Assembly (NCBI GenBank): GCA_008508345.1
Contig: QNGE01001709.1
Span: 65,715 to 129,714 of the forward strand
From: Paragonimus westermani
Lineage: Eukaryota; Platyhelminthes; Trematoda; Plagiorchiida; Troglotrematidae
Direction: 5' to 3'
DNA length: 64,000 nt
Shown here one piece after another: positions 36,387 to 48,689 of this stretch. Within the stretch, counting starts at the first letter, position 1, and every line of letters starts with the position of its first letter. The notes beneath the pieces are model-generated. The model searched no databases and was not told the DNA's origin. It was given only the letters and a program-made list of their open reading frames with translations. A program made the position numbers and the translations under genes.

Positions 36387-37139
36387 GTGAACCAGTAAAC
36401 CCTGATCACTATCCCGAAGGAAATCCAAACACACCTTGCAAGCATGTAGTTCCACTGATTATCAGCGGAGAGGCAGACGGCTGCGAATAAGTTTAAGGAT
36501 GGTAACACAGGTATCCGCTCATGATACCACATACCATGCTCACCAGAAGTGCGGAAAAGCATGCTACTTACTCTCCTTACTTGTCACACTTCGGTTATAT
36601 ATAATCTGATCCCATTCAGCTTATGAGATGCTTGTGAAGAACGGATTCGACTTTAGTAATGAATAAAAAAGGACATTTCTTGAACTCCTTATGTCTAAGT
36701 TCAAACAATCAATATTAGTGTTTACAGCAGCTGAACAAACAACCAGGTTGCAAGTGAGGGCAAAGTAGCATCTGTAAGACGAAACGGGGACTTACTATTA
36801 ACTGCTACAACATCTGAATGTGGGATACATTGGTGGATCTACTCAGGTACATGTCCCTTGATTCTGATGGCAGAACATTTATCCATCCTGTCAGTGCAAC
36901 TTTCTCGGTAGTCACACGAGAATTATTAAGTATTACGTGATTTGTCTCTGGCAGGTTAATATTTTCTGTTGGAAGGCCAAAGTAATCTAATGTAGGACTC
37001 AGCATGACAGTGGTGTTTGTCAACCTCAACGGAAAGACCACTTATTTGATAGTTCACATCACCGTACTACCATCTTGAAAATGTTGTTCATTGAAATCGG
37101 AGCGTTATGGACGACCGAATGTGCCTGAGGATTTGCGCA

Positions 37140-37350
37140 TGATAATTCAGTCATGCTTAGGACAGGGTCAAGGACGCAGTTGCCTCGTGAAAAGTTAACC
37201 ACGGTTGAAATCCCGAAATTGGCAAAGAAATAAACTACTGACTAGCTCCTGCCAGAACAAAACTCAAAATTAGTGCCTCTTTCCGGACTGGGATAGCGGA
37301 AATGGTCATGGAAATCCTAAAGCTACAAGTAACTGCGAGTGAAGTTCAGT
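37140..37350 (+). repeat. tRNA-derived SINE, diverged copy 3
   Basis: Degraded match to copies 1 and 2: CATGATAATTCAGTC at the start, GTTGCCTCGTGAAAAG, a B-box-like GGTTGAAATCCCG, then CTGACTAGCTC and TTAGTGCCTCTTT. The A-box region is partly deleted. It lies in an intron of the plus-strand gene. Confidence 0.55.
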
Positions 37351-39096
37351 CTACACTTATATTTAACTGGGTAAGTCAGAGGAGAAACAGTAGAATAAGG
37401 GTGCATTTCGCCCACTGTCATCAGTCTTAAAAGTGTGACCAGAGTGAAGACCAAAAACACGGAAGCTCTAATGAACTGGTTGAAATTAGAAATCTAACTG
37501 ATCTCTTAGTGATATTCACAGCTAAAGACTGTCGGTCGGTTGTTTTCGAGGGCAGAGAATCGCATGTTGAATTCTGGTCACTATGACGTCAGCATATTTG
37601 AAAACCTGTGAACTGTGAACATTCAGCATGACCTCAAATAACAATGTGGTACCGACGTTGTAACTTGGGGATGGTAAGAGCTTCGCAATGGAACAAGTGG
37701 CGTTGCTTCCTCACCCAGTGTTACCACTAAGAATTAGGGTGACGAGCCTCAGCTAAATTTGAATAAGCTTCTTGGCCCTGATTTTGAACGTTATTTTCTG
37801 TTCTACCGATAAGAGTGTTTTCATAACTGTCAGAAAACCTATTATTTTGTTTGTTTTTACCTTGGCTAAAAGCACTCTAATCGTAGGTGAGAGTGTGACG
37901 TGTTTCGGCTTAATGTAAGCATGTTTCAAGCTGTTATTCACTATCGTTTCAAAAGGGTATATCAGGCTGTCCCTTTTTGAACGGAGTATGATGCTAAGAG
38001 CTGTTTTAAAAACCACCACAGCTGCACGTTTCGAAGGAGTAAGTTTAGTCCACTGCCAAATAAAACTATCCGAAGAGCTTCAGTTAACAGTGATTGCTTA
38101 GCCTGTAGGATACCTATGGGGAAAGTACTTGACACTCCATAAAACACCACAAGTACTGAAGATTTTTTTACGTATGGTAGAAAAATCATAAAACTCGTGT
38201 TGTTCTGTTAATGTTGGTTTGCTTAACATTGAACCTTCAGTAGGTCCATTTCAGCGGCGTCAAATCAAGATGTCCAAGAAAGGTATTTTCATGTTATTTA
38301 ATCGTAGGTTGTCGTAAACCCAGTTAAGAATGAATGTCATTCAGTTCGTAACGGTTTATGTTGATAATCCTCACCTCCTCCTTGTTTTGGAACCTTCCAG
38401 GTTGATCATTACTGATATGTCGGTCAAAAGATAGTAGCGTTCAAAGGCTCATCACCGCCAAGATCTGATAACAGAAGACCCAATTTCCATATAAGTGTAT
38501 ATATATACCACGTTGAGATTGATAGTTTAGTAGTTTACAACTAGCCAGGAGTCAAATGAATGCTCCGAACCAAAGAATAATAAAGGGGTCAAAGCCCCGT
38601 TAGACACCGGCTTGAGAAAATTGATAACCTGCATAGTTATCGCCTCTAAAGGAGACACGAAATACACAATTAAACTAGCCAAATTGTTGAAGGATTTTTG
38701 CTAGGGTTCGATTGTCCAAACAAGACTAGTCCGATAATTTCACATCACAACGGATAATGCGACTGCTATCTGATTGCGCGTTTCAAAACCATAACCATAA
38801 AAGTCCATTTTAGTCTTCGGCTTCTTGGGGTCACAGGTAAGTTTATTTTAGCAGTTACTGGTCAATCACAATCAACCTAGATCGTTTGTGGTCTAGCCAG
38901 ATGAAAAAACACAGCTTACCATGTCGTGCAGACAAAATAGTTTGACTCACCAACTGAAGACGTGTAGACCCAACATGGAAATTAGTAAATTGGTGCATGA
39001 GATAACAGCCGCAAACAATTGCATAAGTGTTCACAGTGTCTATGACCAGGCAAGCAAAATCTACCAAGCATAATCAACAAATTTAATTCATGACAG
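37351..39096. other. No feature recognised
   Basis: Probable intron. Short open frames on the minus strand at 37753-38189 are Lys- and hydrophobic-rich without recognisable motifs. Confidence 0.4.
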
Positions 39097-39353
39097 CCTC
39101 ATGCTTGATTAAGTCAACCGCCAACATTCTTGATGAACCATGTCGGGAATTACAAACGCTTTGTTGGAATGCACAGAACTCAGCGCAATCATCTCAGATC
39201 GTGGACGTTGAACTACTTGACCTACTGACCGCTTATCGACGCATTAGGAATTGGTTCGGCCTAGGTGGAGGAGGCTATCACAAGACAGCAATAAGAGTTC
39301 GGTTACATCTTCCTGCGGAAATTACCCACTTTCCAAGCCATAGAATGAAACAG
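39097..39353 (+). CDS. Exon, unrecognised (probable penultimate exon of the long plus-strand gene)
   Basis: Starting after an ATTCATGACAG acceptor with two bases of a split codon, 85 codons run to AAACAG|GTAAAA in phase 0. The reading includes LDEPCRELQTLCWNAQNSAQ, LLDLLTAYRRIRNWFGLGGG and LHLPAEITHFPSHRMKQ. The composition and the strong donor argue for a real exon. Membership in the upstream gene depends on the 36353 exon ending in phase 1. Confidence 0.55.
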
Positions 39354-39465
39354 GTAAAATTTAGGTATCACACATTCTTCAATTTGATGACGGAGAAGAA
39401 ACAAAGATTATAATGGTATTTGAGGGCTACGCATGTCCTGACTAATATAGCCGTTATCTATCTAG

Positions 39466-39528
39466 GTAAAAGACGATGATACACTTTCACCCAGTTGGGA
39501 CAAACGGACGCCCAGGAACTGTGTGTGA
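39466..39528 (+). CDS. Candidate terminal exon, unrecognised
   Basis: Only 113 bp after the previous exon, an acceptor (TTATCTATCTAG) opens VKDDDTLSPSWDKRTPRNCV and then TGA. The phase (0) fits the previous donor. The highly polar 20-residue end is plausible as a C terminus. Confidence 0.45.
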   Translation, partial: VKDDDTLSPSWDKRTPRNCV

Positions 39529-40377
39529 TAATGGTGGGGCTGCAATCCAGTCAGTCTGCACTTTCCTGTACTTCGAATAAACCAACCCAACAATTCGAAA
39601 TGTCTAACAAATTATCCGTGTACAGTAAAGTGTCTAAGCTGAGCAAATTCGGCCACAATCTCGTAACAGGATAAAGAACACGGGGGAAGAAACCGAGCAT
39701 GGTGGTCATTGGGAATCTCAAGCACCTATTTTGAAGTGGCTTTGATGACAACTTCGAAGAAGTGAAGACGGTACACAATTGTCAAACACCTGGAAATCTG
39801 CTAAACAATCGTGGCCACTTTGGATAGATTCCCACTTAGAAAACAGCAGGGGCAACAGATTTACGATACGAACAACCGAACTGATAGTAGCCCGGGATCT
39901 GAGAAGTATTGCGGTTGTTGATCGATGTCCCAAGACCTTTCCACGATGAAAATGTGAACCGATATCGTCACCATGGCTGAAGTGCATTGTTCTATATTTC
40001 GTTTCACGGGATTTGACGAGACGACGTAAACGTGAGAATTATGATTCCTACGCTTTGTGCCAGGAAGACAAGACAACAGCACGTGGTAAGAGGACAAGAC
40101 AAAACTCTTCCTGTCACGACTTCTTGGTTAAGTTTTCGGCGGATACCTACATATCTATGTCACATTTTGTCGCGCTAAGCCAATTTGTATTCTTTCGCTT
40201 TTTTCAAACAACTGCATACCTGGTGACCCCTCAATCCCTTTAATGCGCAAGCACCAGAGGCTTAACTAATTCATCGCTCGTGGTCGAAGTCGGCCAGAAT
40301 GATTGTGGTTCAAACGCCGAGGTTTCGATGCATGAAGGATACAATCCACTATTCGCCCTCCAAACACCATTAAAGCT

Positions 40378-43249
40378 TGCCACCTTTAATATTCGAATAC
40401 TTATGTAAATTAGTCAACAGGAAGCTCCTGCATGCAGTTTAGAGACCCTCGCCAGCGATACACGTTGTCATACTGAAATACGGTTTCGAGATTCTAGGTC
40501 GGTACTATATCTCCAACGCCTACCAGACATTTCATCGTGTAGATACAATGTACACATACCTGAAGACATTGAGACTCAATCCAGTAGACAAGGCGGAGTT
40601 GAAATTGCACCAAACGCATAAGCAGATAGGGCGATAATTGACTGTATCCCCGTCAATAGCCGCTTTTGAAATCTCCTACTCGAAGGTACAGTTCCAGCAT
40701 CGAGAGGCATCTATCACAGGCACCATCTGTTCTTTGTGCCATATGCTCACAAAAAATTAGTTCAGGCATAGTCGAGGATGATTTTTATTACCAGCGCCCT
40801 AATCTTCTACACATCGCGTGGTGTACGTACATTGTACTAGTGGCTAGAACCTTGGACGCTCAAGAAGGCAGACTAAGCGCTGACGAAGGTGACTTGGGTG
40901 GTCCACACTCTTACGGTACTCGTCGAACAGACAACGGTGAACGTTTGTTGCAGCTGTGTGCTAATAACAGTCTATTTCTGGCAAGCATTGAGTTTCGACG
41001 TTGTAGGTGTCACTACGCCAACTGGCGACCTCCATCGCCGAGTCAGTCGTGAACACAGTTTGACGACACGGCAGTCATCTGTCGGTGGCGTCAATCTGGA
41101 GCACCTGCGTGGTTTCCAATTTTGCACTTTTATGTACCAAATTCACTTTGCGTTTCGATGGGAGGTTACTTAGCCGTCAACAACCATTTGGTGTATCTAA
41201 ACTAGCAGGACCACGGGCACTTTACGTCTACAAGTGTATGCATGCCCCTAGTCTAAGTCTCGACCTACCAGACGATATTGAAGCGCTATGGGAACATATA
41301 CGATGTGCAATGAATGAGTGCAGTACTGTCTCGTGCGGTACTACTACTCGTTCAGCTGCCAACTGTTGGGTCTCCATGCGAACGCTGGAACTTCCTGACG
41401 CTCTTGAGAATGTTCCACTCAGCAGTGAGTACAGCTGTGCCTGCAAGGCTACGCGCGTGGAACTCGAGGCAACTACGAGGGCATAATGAGGTCTGGTGGA
41501 CGCAACACGTTTTCTAGATGGCACAAGTGGCTACTGCCAGGAGCTCTTGGGAGCTTTTGCATCTCATCCGAGCCATTAGTTTAGTAGCAAGAAACTAGAT
41601 GTAAGCGAGGTGATCTGCGAAACCAGTGATGAGCCTGTTCATAACTTGCAACGACGCTTAGGACGCTGGGCTGAGCACTTCCAACAGAAGTTCAACTGGC
41701 CACTCACGCCACTGGCTAGGCCTTCGAGCTCTGTCTGTGCTCTTTGGTCGGTTGACGTTCCTGCGCCCTCGAAAACAAAAGCCTCACTTGAGATCAAGTT
41801 ACTGAAACATCACAAGGCATCCGGTCCGGAGGAATTTCCTCCTGCTCTTCTTACATAGGGGAGCTCTTTCGCCGTAGAAAGGCTGGCAGCTTTGTTCTGG
41901 AAAGCTTTGGTCAATGAACCCGTTCAAATCATTTGAGTTCGACAAACCTTGCCCCCTTTTTCACAATGGGCTTACACACTCCGTGTGCAAATCACAGTGA
42001 GTTTAGTCTGACCCTTATTGCGTCGAAGTTGTCCAGTCATTCTACTTAATTCACTAAACGACTTGCGCGAGAAACAATCCGTGAGGAGCACGCTGGGTTT
42101 CACCCTGGCCGTGGCTGCATTGGTAACATCTTCACATTTCGCTGGATGCTTGAACTCCGTCGCTCATAACGGATGGCCAACAGTTACCGTCCTTTTGCAC
42201 ATCAGAGGCGCATTCGATTCGGTTGACATAGCTGCACTGTGAAACTGTTTATCGAACAGGGGTTTTCTTGAGAAGTATGTAAACATCCTCAAGGCAGTTT
42301 ACTGTCAGTCAGGGATGTCCAGCCTCCTTGTTCCTACTCAACTTGACAGCAGTGGAGATCCTAAGGTGTGCCCTGACAGACTACGAACATGATGTGGATT
42401 TGCAGCCGGACACTCGACTCCTAGATGTACAGTATGCAGAAGACGTCTCCCTAATCTGTAAAGGCTCACAGAACATCTCGTACAGATTAGACGCTTCCAT
42501 TGGTCAGTTTGGTAGTCTTTGCAATTTCCAAGTGCGAGGTGCTGTTACAAGATTGGTAGGACTCTGTGCCTGCTCTCAACCTCAGTGATAAGTAGTTGGA
42601 TGTAGTCGAGAAGTTTTTGTGTCCTAGGAACTGTATCAACGCTAGTGGGATGTCTGAAGAGACCGTAAATCGCATAACAAATGCTCGGATGCTAACAACT
42701 TAACCATCTGTGGCATCGAAATAATCTGTCTTTATATGAAAGACCAAGTGTACAATACCACCGTAAGAGCAATCCTATTGTGCGGCTCCAAAAAATGGTC
42801 GATTCGCGCGGAGATTACTTATAGCGCCTGTTTTCGACCATCGGTATTTCCGAAACATTAGCAGCGTGCGGTGATAACACCGTGTCAACAATGACAAAGT
42901 TCGTCACCGTGTCTTCAGTACGAATAAACCCTGTCGACTCGTAAGCATACTAATCCCGTTTCACACGCTTCTTTGGTCTGACGACAAGTTGTAAAAATCA
43001 ACTCACCGCCTGCCAAATCTTGCTTTATTTACGAGTGGTGGGTTAGGCCTGATTTGGCAGCCCGGTGGTCGGCGTATGACTCGGGTTCGGGGTATGAAGG
43101 CACTTACTTCAAAGCTTGTCTCAATAGGGTGCTCCAGGCTTCCTGGGTGGGGTCCGAATGACGCTGAATACCTGCGGTTTAAGATACTGTCTGATATGGT
43201 GAAGACCAGAGGTCAATGGCGCTCGTGTTGCGAATTTCTATCCGTATGA
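40378..43249 (+). mobile_element. Degenerate fluke-type LINE (AP endonuclease + reverse transcriptase)
   Basis: Read across frames, the whole ORF2 layout is recognisable. The endonuclease part (about 40378-41050) has LATFNIRIL, PVNSRF, DAQEGRLSADEGDLGG and RTDNGERLLQLC. A linker has LDLPDDIEALWEHI, RLGRWAEHFQQKFNWP and HHKASGPEEFPPALL. The reverse transcriptase (about 41800-42580) has REEHAGFHPGRGC, IRGAFDSVD and YAEDVSLICKGSQN. The C-terminal part has YNTTVRAILLCG and RHRVF and ends RGQWRSCCEFLSV just before a TGA at 43247. The catalytic YADD is YAED and many stops and frameshifts are present, so it is inactive. Elements with this block order are abundant in fluke genomes; the clade (RTE or CR1-like) is not settled from memory. 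Confidence 0.88.
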
Positions 43250-46200
43250 TTGTAACTTTTTTTATTCCCTCGCACTTTTTTCCTTCTTTACCTTGCGCAC
43301 TACTTTCTTTCTTCTCATACTGTTGTTTTTACGTGTTATTTATATGCCCTGTACATAAGTCTCTAATCAATTTACAACTGATATTTCGTCTGATCCGTAA
43401 GGTACTTCCATTTCGTTCTATCAATTTGCCACGGGAGAATGCATCCATTTTATGTGTTGATCCTTCAAAATCATTTTAGCAATGGATGTCGCTATAGGTG
43501 CGGATTAGGGACTTCGCAACCGTTTCTGAGTCACTTCCACTTCTAATAAAGGTCCCCTACGAGCACCTTGACTGATCACTGGGCTTACCATGCGTAACAT
43601 ACCTGATTACGACCACTTGAATTTTTGCTCAGTGTGTTGATTAGATTTTTCAACTCGGTGATAACTTCGCTATTTCCCCATGTCGTTTCCATAACAAAAT
43701 ATCCCTGTCTCCTATACTCGGAAGAAACAAGGTGCTTCGCCACTGTCTTCAAGTATACAAAACAACCATGCTCTTAAGTAAGACTAGTCTATTTACCTTC
43801 TCTCTCCTTAATTCCAGCGTACACTTCAATCCAGGTGGATTTTGCAAATAGTTCACTAGCTGGCGAAGTCCATTTCTGTCGAAGACGTACAGATTCTGCG
43901 GTACACACATCACTGCTGCAAGCTCTCACAACTATTACAAATGTCGGATTACTTTGTTAGTGTTTCATTATGAACAACTCCAAGCAGATGCTACCGATTT
44001 GCAAACGGTTGATCCCAGTGACCATCAGCGAAGTTGTGGACAGCTGTTTAGGCCTAGTTGCGTCTCAGCAGCACCACACATGCCAGAGAATCGGATCCAT
44101 ACTAAAATCTACCATCTATTCACGGGTCGTGGGTTCGATTCTCCGGCGTATATAGTGCTGATAAGACCCAGGTGTTCACCAGTTCGCTGGTGATCACTGG
44201 AACCAACCGTTTGCAATAACCTTTTTTCAACCTCTTATGAGGCTGTGGTGGATGCTTGTTTACAGGCCAACCAAAAATGGCTGATCGATTTCAGCTTCGG
44301 AGCGAAAGGAAGCGTAACGGCTAAGGAAACTAATACTCCCGATTATTAGTTGCTGCAATCTGGTTGCTGTAATAAGCCCTATCCTGCATTTACGGGAGCG
44401 TGGTTTGTGAGCAAATGAGCTGGAACCATGGTGTCATGTTGGTATAAAAGATTATTTCAAAACGCAGAATACCATACGAGAGAGTGGTATTTCAAAGTAA
44501 GTATAACGCACATTTCATTGCAGCCCTCACAGTTAGCTAAGCCTTTTGGGTGAAAGTACTGGACTTAAGCCTTACTCTTACCAAGGTTCACTAGTTCCAC
44601 AAGTCTTCGTCCGGATCGTGTTTGTGATTGATGCGGTTAATGCAACACCAGTAACCTTATGATAAGAATGACCGAACGGATACATCCACACAATTGACCA
44701 CAATCTAGTCAGAACTTTCCGAAAGGACAAAAACTAAGGCGGTCTGTTCAATTCAAGCGAAAATCCTGTGGTCAGGAAATTAACAGTTATGATGAAACCC
44801 CCAGCTTCGTTGATCCCCAAAAATAATTAGCGAGGTTCAGAGATTTAAATATATATAATAGTTGAACGACTGCAACGTAGTCAGGTTTTGTCTATGACTA
44901 CGTTAGGAAGTTGGTATTCATGCGTTAGACGACTGCAACATTTACATAAATAGTGTGCGACGTACAAAACTGCAACAGTCTACTATCCACGATTCACACT
45001 TGGTACTATATGTATCATTCAGTCTCTTCATTTGTAGGCACACAAATTGTGGTTTCAAACCTTTGCAAACACAACCCTGTTTTAATGTCCAATCAGCAAT
45101 GTACAATGAAGAAGAGAAGAGGCTAATATAATAAACACCTTTTTCTTATTTGTGATGACACAGTTTGACTGAAGTGCCAAAAACGTGCAAACGAAAGTTC
45201 GATGGATTTCAGTGCAACAAGTGCTGTTGACTTCTGAACCCACTCCGGCGTGACACCAAGGTGTAGCTAGGAGAGAAGCGTTTGTGTCAAAAGTTGACTA
45301 AAAATAAGTTTAAGTGGTTAACTGTACTAGAAACATCAGTTAGCTTTCACAGCTGCAACAAAAATCATGTCCTTCATAGGACAAGGCAGCTTACAAGTTC
45401 ATCTTTTGGAGAGGTAGAACGTTAAAGAGACGAATAACTGCCTCAAATGTAGGGTATATGCCAGCTACTCCCGACTGGTTGCGGATTGCATAAATCTCGC
45501 GATAAAATTATAGGGTATATAATTGCATGTACCACTGCCTAATGTTGACAGTTAGAGTGGGGTACTTAGGAAGGCTGTGTTAAACTCTGTGTGGATGTCA
45601 AGCACAGTCACGACAAAACTGTCCACTGCAATACCATAAGAACAATGGAATCGAGTTGGATGTACACAGCACCTACAAGCCAGGTACTTTTAGAAGTGTC
45701 AGTGAAACCATGTCTGTTAGAAAGATCACAAGGCTGACAAGAACTGAGTATTAATCGTGATGACATCGAGTGACAGGTAATATCCACCGCGTGGAAAGCG
45801 CTGTGAAACATAAAACCGTGCGACATATAACCCCTGAGAATAAACACTTTTCATCCAGCTGTTCCTTCACCGATTGAGATTGTTTTGCTTGAATATGAAA
45901 CCTGCCATACTCCCTCCAGATCAACAGCGTACGCAAATGTGTTCACTATACCGAAATGGAAGCAGAGGCTGAATTAAAATCCACAGTCTCCAAGGTCTTC
46001 ACATAACCCTCGTGCGATTAGAGCCTAGTGGACACTTCTGGTCTCGTTGTCCCTAAACTTTGACATCGCAGCTCTTTAGACACATTGAAACAGAGGGAAT
46101 ATTTCATGCACTGTCTGTCCTAGACCTGTTAATATTATCTTCTAACAACTGATATCATTCCGGAACATCTCATCTTGAGATAAGCCCCACCAAAAGCATG

Positions 46201-47717
46201 GTACCTATACTAGTTTACCAGGCTGGGATCGTCGTTTTGAGTCGTAATACATGTACTTATACACAATACACTAAGTCCAACACAAAGTATCTTGTTTAGA
46301 TGATACTAACCTGTTTGATGCAATGGTTGTGCGCACGATAAGCCTGTTTTATAGCTAGCGGATGGCAGACACAGTGTCAATTCGGAAATTTGACCAACGA
46401 GTTTCAACAGGTAAGGTGGCAGTCAAATTCCGTGAAATATGAATTACGGAGATCCAGACGTGCAGCATTCAAGCTGTATGCGTATGTTAATCGCACAGCG
46501 TTACTGCCCATAAACATTATGCTCATCAGGCTGCTACTACAGGAAACAAGCTTTCGCCATCAAACAAAATCCTGGGTATTCGTATCACCAACTAGTTACT
46601 TTTGTCAGATAAACGTACTCCAGGTAGTAGGCAAAACGTTAGTTAGAGTGATGCGCCACACACGTTTCATACTTTGTTCCTTAAAACCATGATTGTTACG
46701 GACCGTTAATGGGACGCGTTGATCCCATTCTGTAGGACAGGGTCCAAGCAAACAGTTATCAAACGATAAGTATGCTTGCTAGGAACATACCACTAACGTA
46801 TTCGGTTCACCTTAGAAACCTACCATGTAGAGTGTGATGAATCTTTTTAAAGAAACTATCTACTGAATGTTTGCAAGATAACATAAACATCCTGTCGCTT
46901 TCTGACCCACGACTAGTATTATTCTTTACTAGCGGAGAAAACGTTTGGATCACCTTGCTTTTTCTTCCAGGCAAAGAATATTATAGAAGGCTTGGTAGTT
47001 CCACACGACGAGCGAATCACTGGACAGCCAACGTTTACCATTAGCCTGTTGTCTGTGGCTGAACCACAAACAATGTGTGGTACAAAATCAGCATATCTTT
47101 ATTTTGTAACTTGTGAAACTGTCGCAACACGATGAAAATAAAGTGCATTTTGTTTATTAATACAATGGAAATTGGGGTACTGGTTCCGATAACACCGTAT
47201 CTTTTCGGAAGCCTTTTCAAAAATTAGCGAAGTACGTGGTTTCGAAAGGGTCACGAATCTGTTTGTATGAAGATTTTAGGGATATCAGCAAATTGGATTA
47301 GCACTGACCAGAATCTGTTTGCTTGTCAGAGATAGCTGAAAGATCACTCTCGTTCAAAGTATAATTCGAAAGTTATCAATCTGGGCAAAATGTAACCTCT
47401 ACGATTTCTGTCGCATTAGCTTGCATGCCACATGTACGATTAATGCAGTACAGTCATTGTGTACACATGAGGAGCTCCAAAAATTTCTCGCAAAATTGCA
47501 TGATAACCTGGCAGAGGCAAAAGGCTGAAGATTAACGGCCGGCACTTCTTGCATGACGGCAGGTAAGTTGTCAGTCGTCCTTGCAGCGTGTATCTAACAG
47601 AAATGCACGAAAACGGGAAGTTTCGATCAATGCGACCACAAGAGTAGAATCTTGGTAAGAATACGTGTGGCCATTTTGCATGAACTAATGAGATTGGTAA
47701 AGTTACGTGCCCTCCGA
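43250..47717. other. LINE 3' tail, then no gene recognised
   Basis: Immediately after the LINE stop a T-rich tract (CTTTTTTTATTCCCTCGCAC) is probably its 3' UTR; the hydrophobic open frame at 43216-43479 comes from it. At 44128-44142 GTGGGTTCGATTCTC resembles a pol III B box and may mark another tRNA-like repeat, but no A box was found. The remaining sequence to 47.7 kb holds only random-looking short frames. Confidence 0.4.
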
Positions 47718-48689
47718 TCAACATAACTTCGAATTCTGATTGTGTAACACTATTCTGAATGAGCCAAATAGGTGAAAAAGTGAACTGTTGTCACGAAGAC
47801 CCTAGCAATCGCTGACGTGGAGTTTTGTACAACGAGTTCACCGGTTCGGGAATTATGTGCCATCAGTTGTTTCAAACGTTATGAGATGTGTTCTGCTGAT
47901 CCCTTAGTCTTAAGACTTGATGCAGCAAAACGACGGAAATCTAATTAGGACTCATGCGAAGCGGTGATGAATCTCTGGGACTGTTTATTACTTCCCGAGG
48001 AGAACAAAGATGCGAACCTTATCACAATTACCTTGCTTGTTTTGTAACAGCTTGATAAAAAGTTCCCAGTTTTGACCGGATGGCATATATTCGTGGCTTG
48101 ATCAAGATTCTGCTTCATGGAGCCAGGCTTACATTTGCACCCCTGATAAGCTGCCAACAGAACACGAAATGCTCGGGAAAACTGTACTGACAAAAAGACA
48201 TCCCGGACAACTTATAGAAACTCATGACCGGACAGTAGCAATAGGCCAACTCACATGGCCCAGAAGAGAGACGTCTACTTTTACAATTCAAAGTGGCAAA
48301 CGACACCAAACACAAAATGAAACCGGTCCTACCTCGTACGTATGCGGCTGCCAAGTTACGCCTAATGCAGACTACCAAAGGATCAGTTCGAGAAAATCGC
48401 AAACACAATTTGTCCAACTATTCTGTCCCTCACGTTGTCTGCCAATTCACTTGCGGCTGCATCGGTGTTTACCCAGGTAGAAGAGATTGAGGACTGAATA
48501 AGGGATCAGCAGAACACATCTCATAACGTTTGAAACAACTGATGGCACATAATTCCCGAACCGGTGAACTCGTTGTACAAAACTCCACGTCAGCGATTGC
48601 TAGGGTCTTCGTGACAACAGTTCACTTTTTCACCTAGTTGGCTCATTCAGAATAGTATTACGCAATCAGAATTCGAAGTTACGTTGATC
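47718..48689. mobile_element. Fold-back element, 972 bp, with ~190-bp near-identical inverted arms
   Basis: The left arm (47718-47906) begins GATCAACATAACTTCGAATT, and the right arm (48499-48689) is its reverse complement with only a handful of differences, including CGAACCGGTGAACTCGTTGT in full. Such high identity implies recent formation or gene conversion. The 590-bp interior carries a plus-strand Penelope-like fragment. No clear target-site duplication was seen outside the arms. Confidence 0.88.
48290..48490 (+). pseudogene. Penelope-like fragment inside the fold-back (GIY-YIG entrance)
   Basis: Reads LPRTYAAAKLRLMQTT, then HVVCQFTCGCIGVYPGR. This matches the segment just before and into the GIY-YIG nuclease of Penelope-like elements ('FPRTY.TAKL', then 'Y.F.C.CG..Y.GRT'). 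The match stops at GVYPGR, exactly where the right inverted arm begins, so most of the nuclease is missing. The fragment is a different subfamily from the element at 11 kb. Confidence 0.6.

Noticed and set aside
36233..36562. Minus-strand membrane protein exon
   Set aside because: No splice sites fit well, and the plus-strand reading of the same DNA is more protein-like and in phase with neighbouring exons.
43216..43479. Small membrane protein (very hydrophobic open frame)
   Set aside because: It overlaps the LINE stop codon and its T-rich 3' tail; hydrophobicity follows from T-rich codons.
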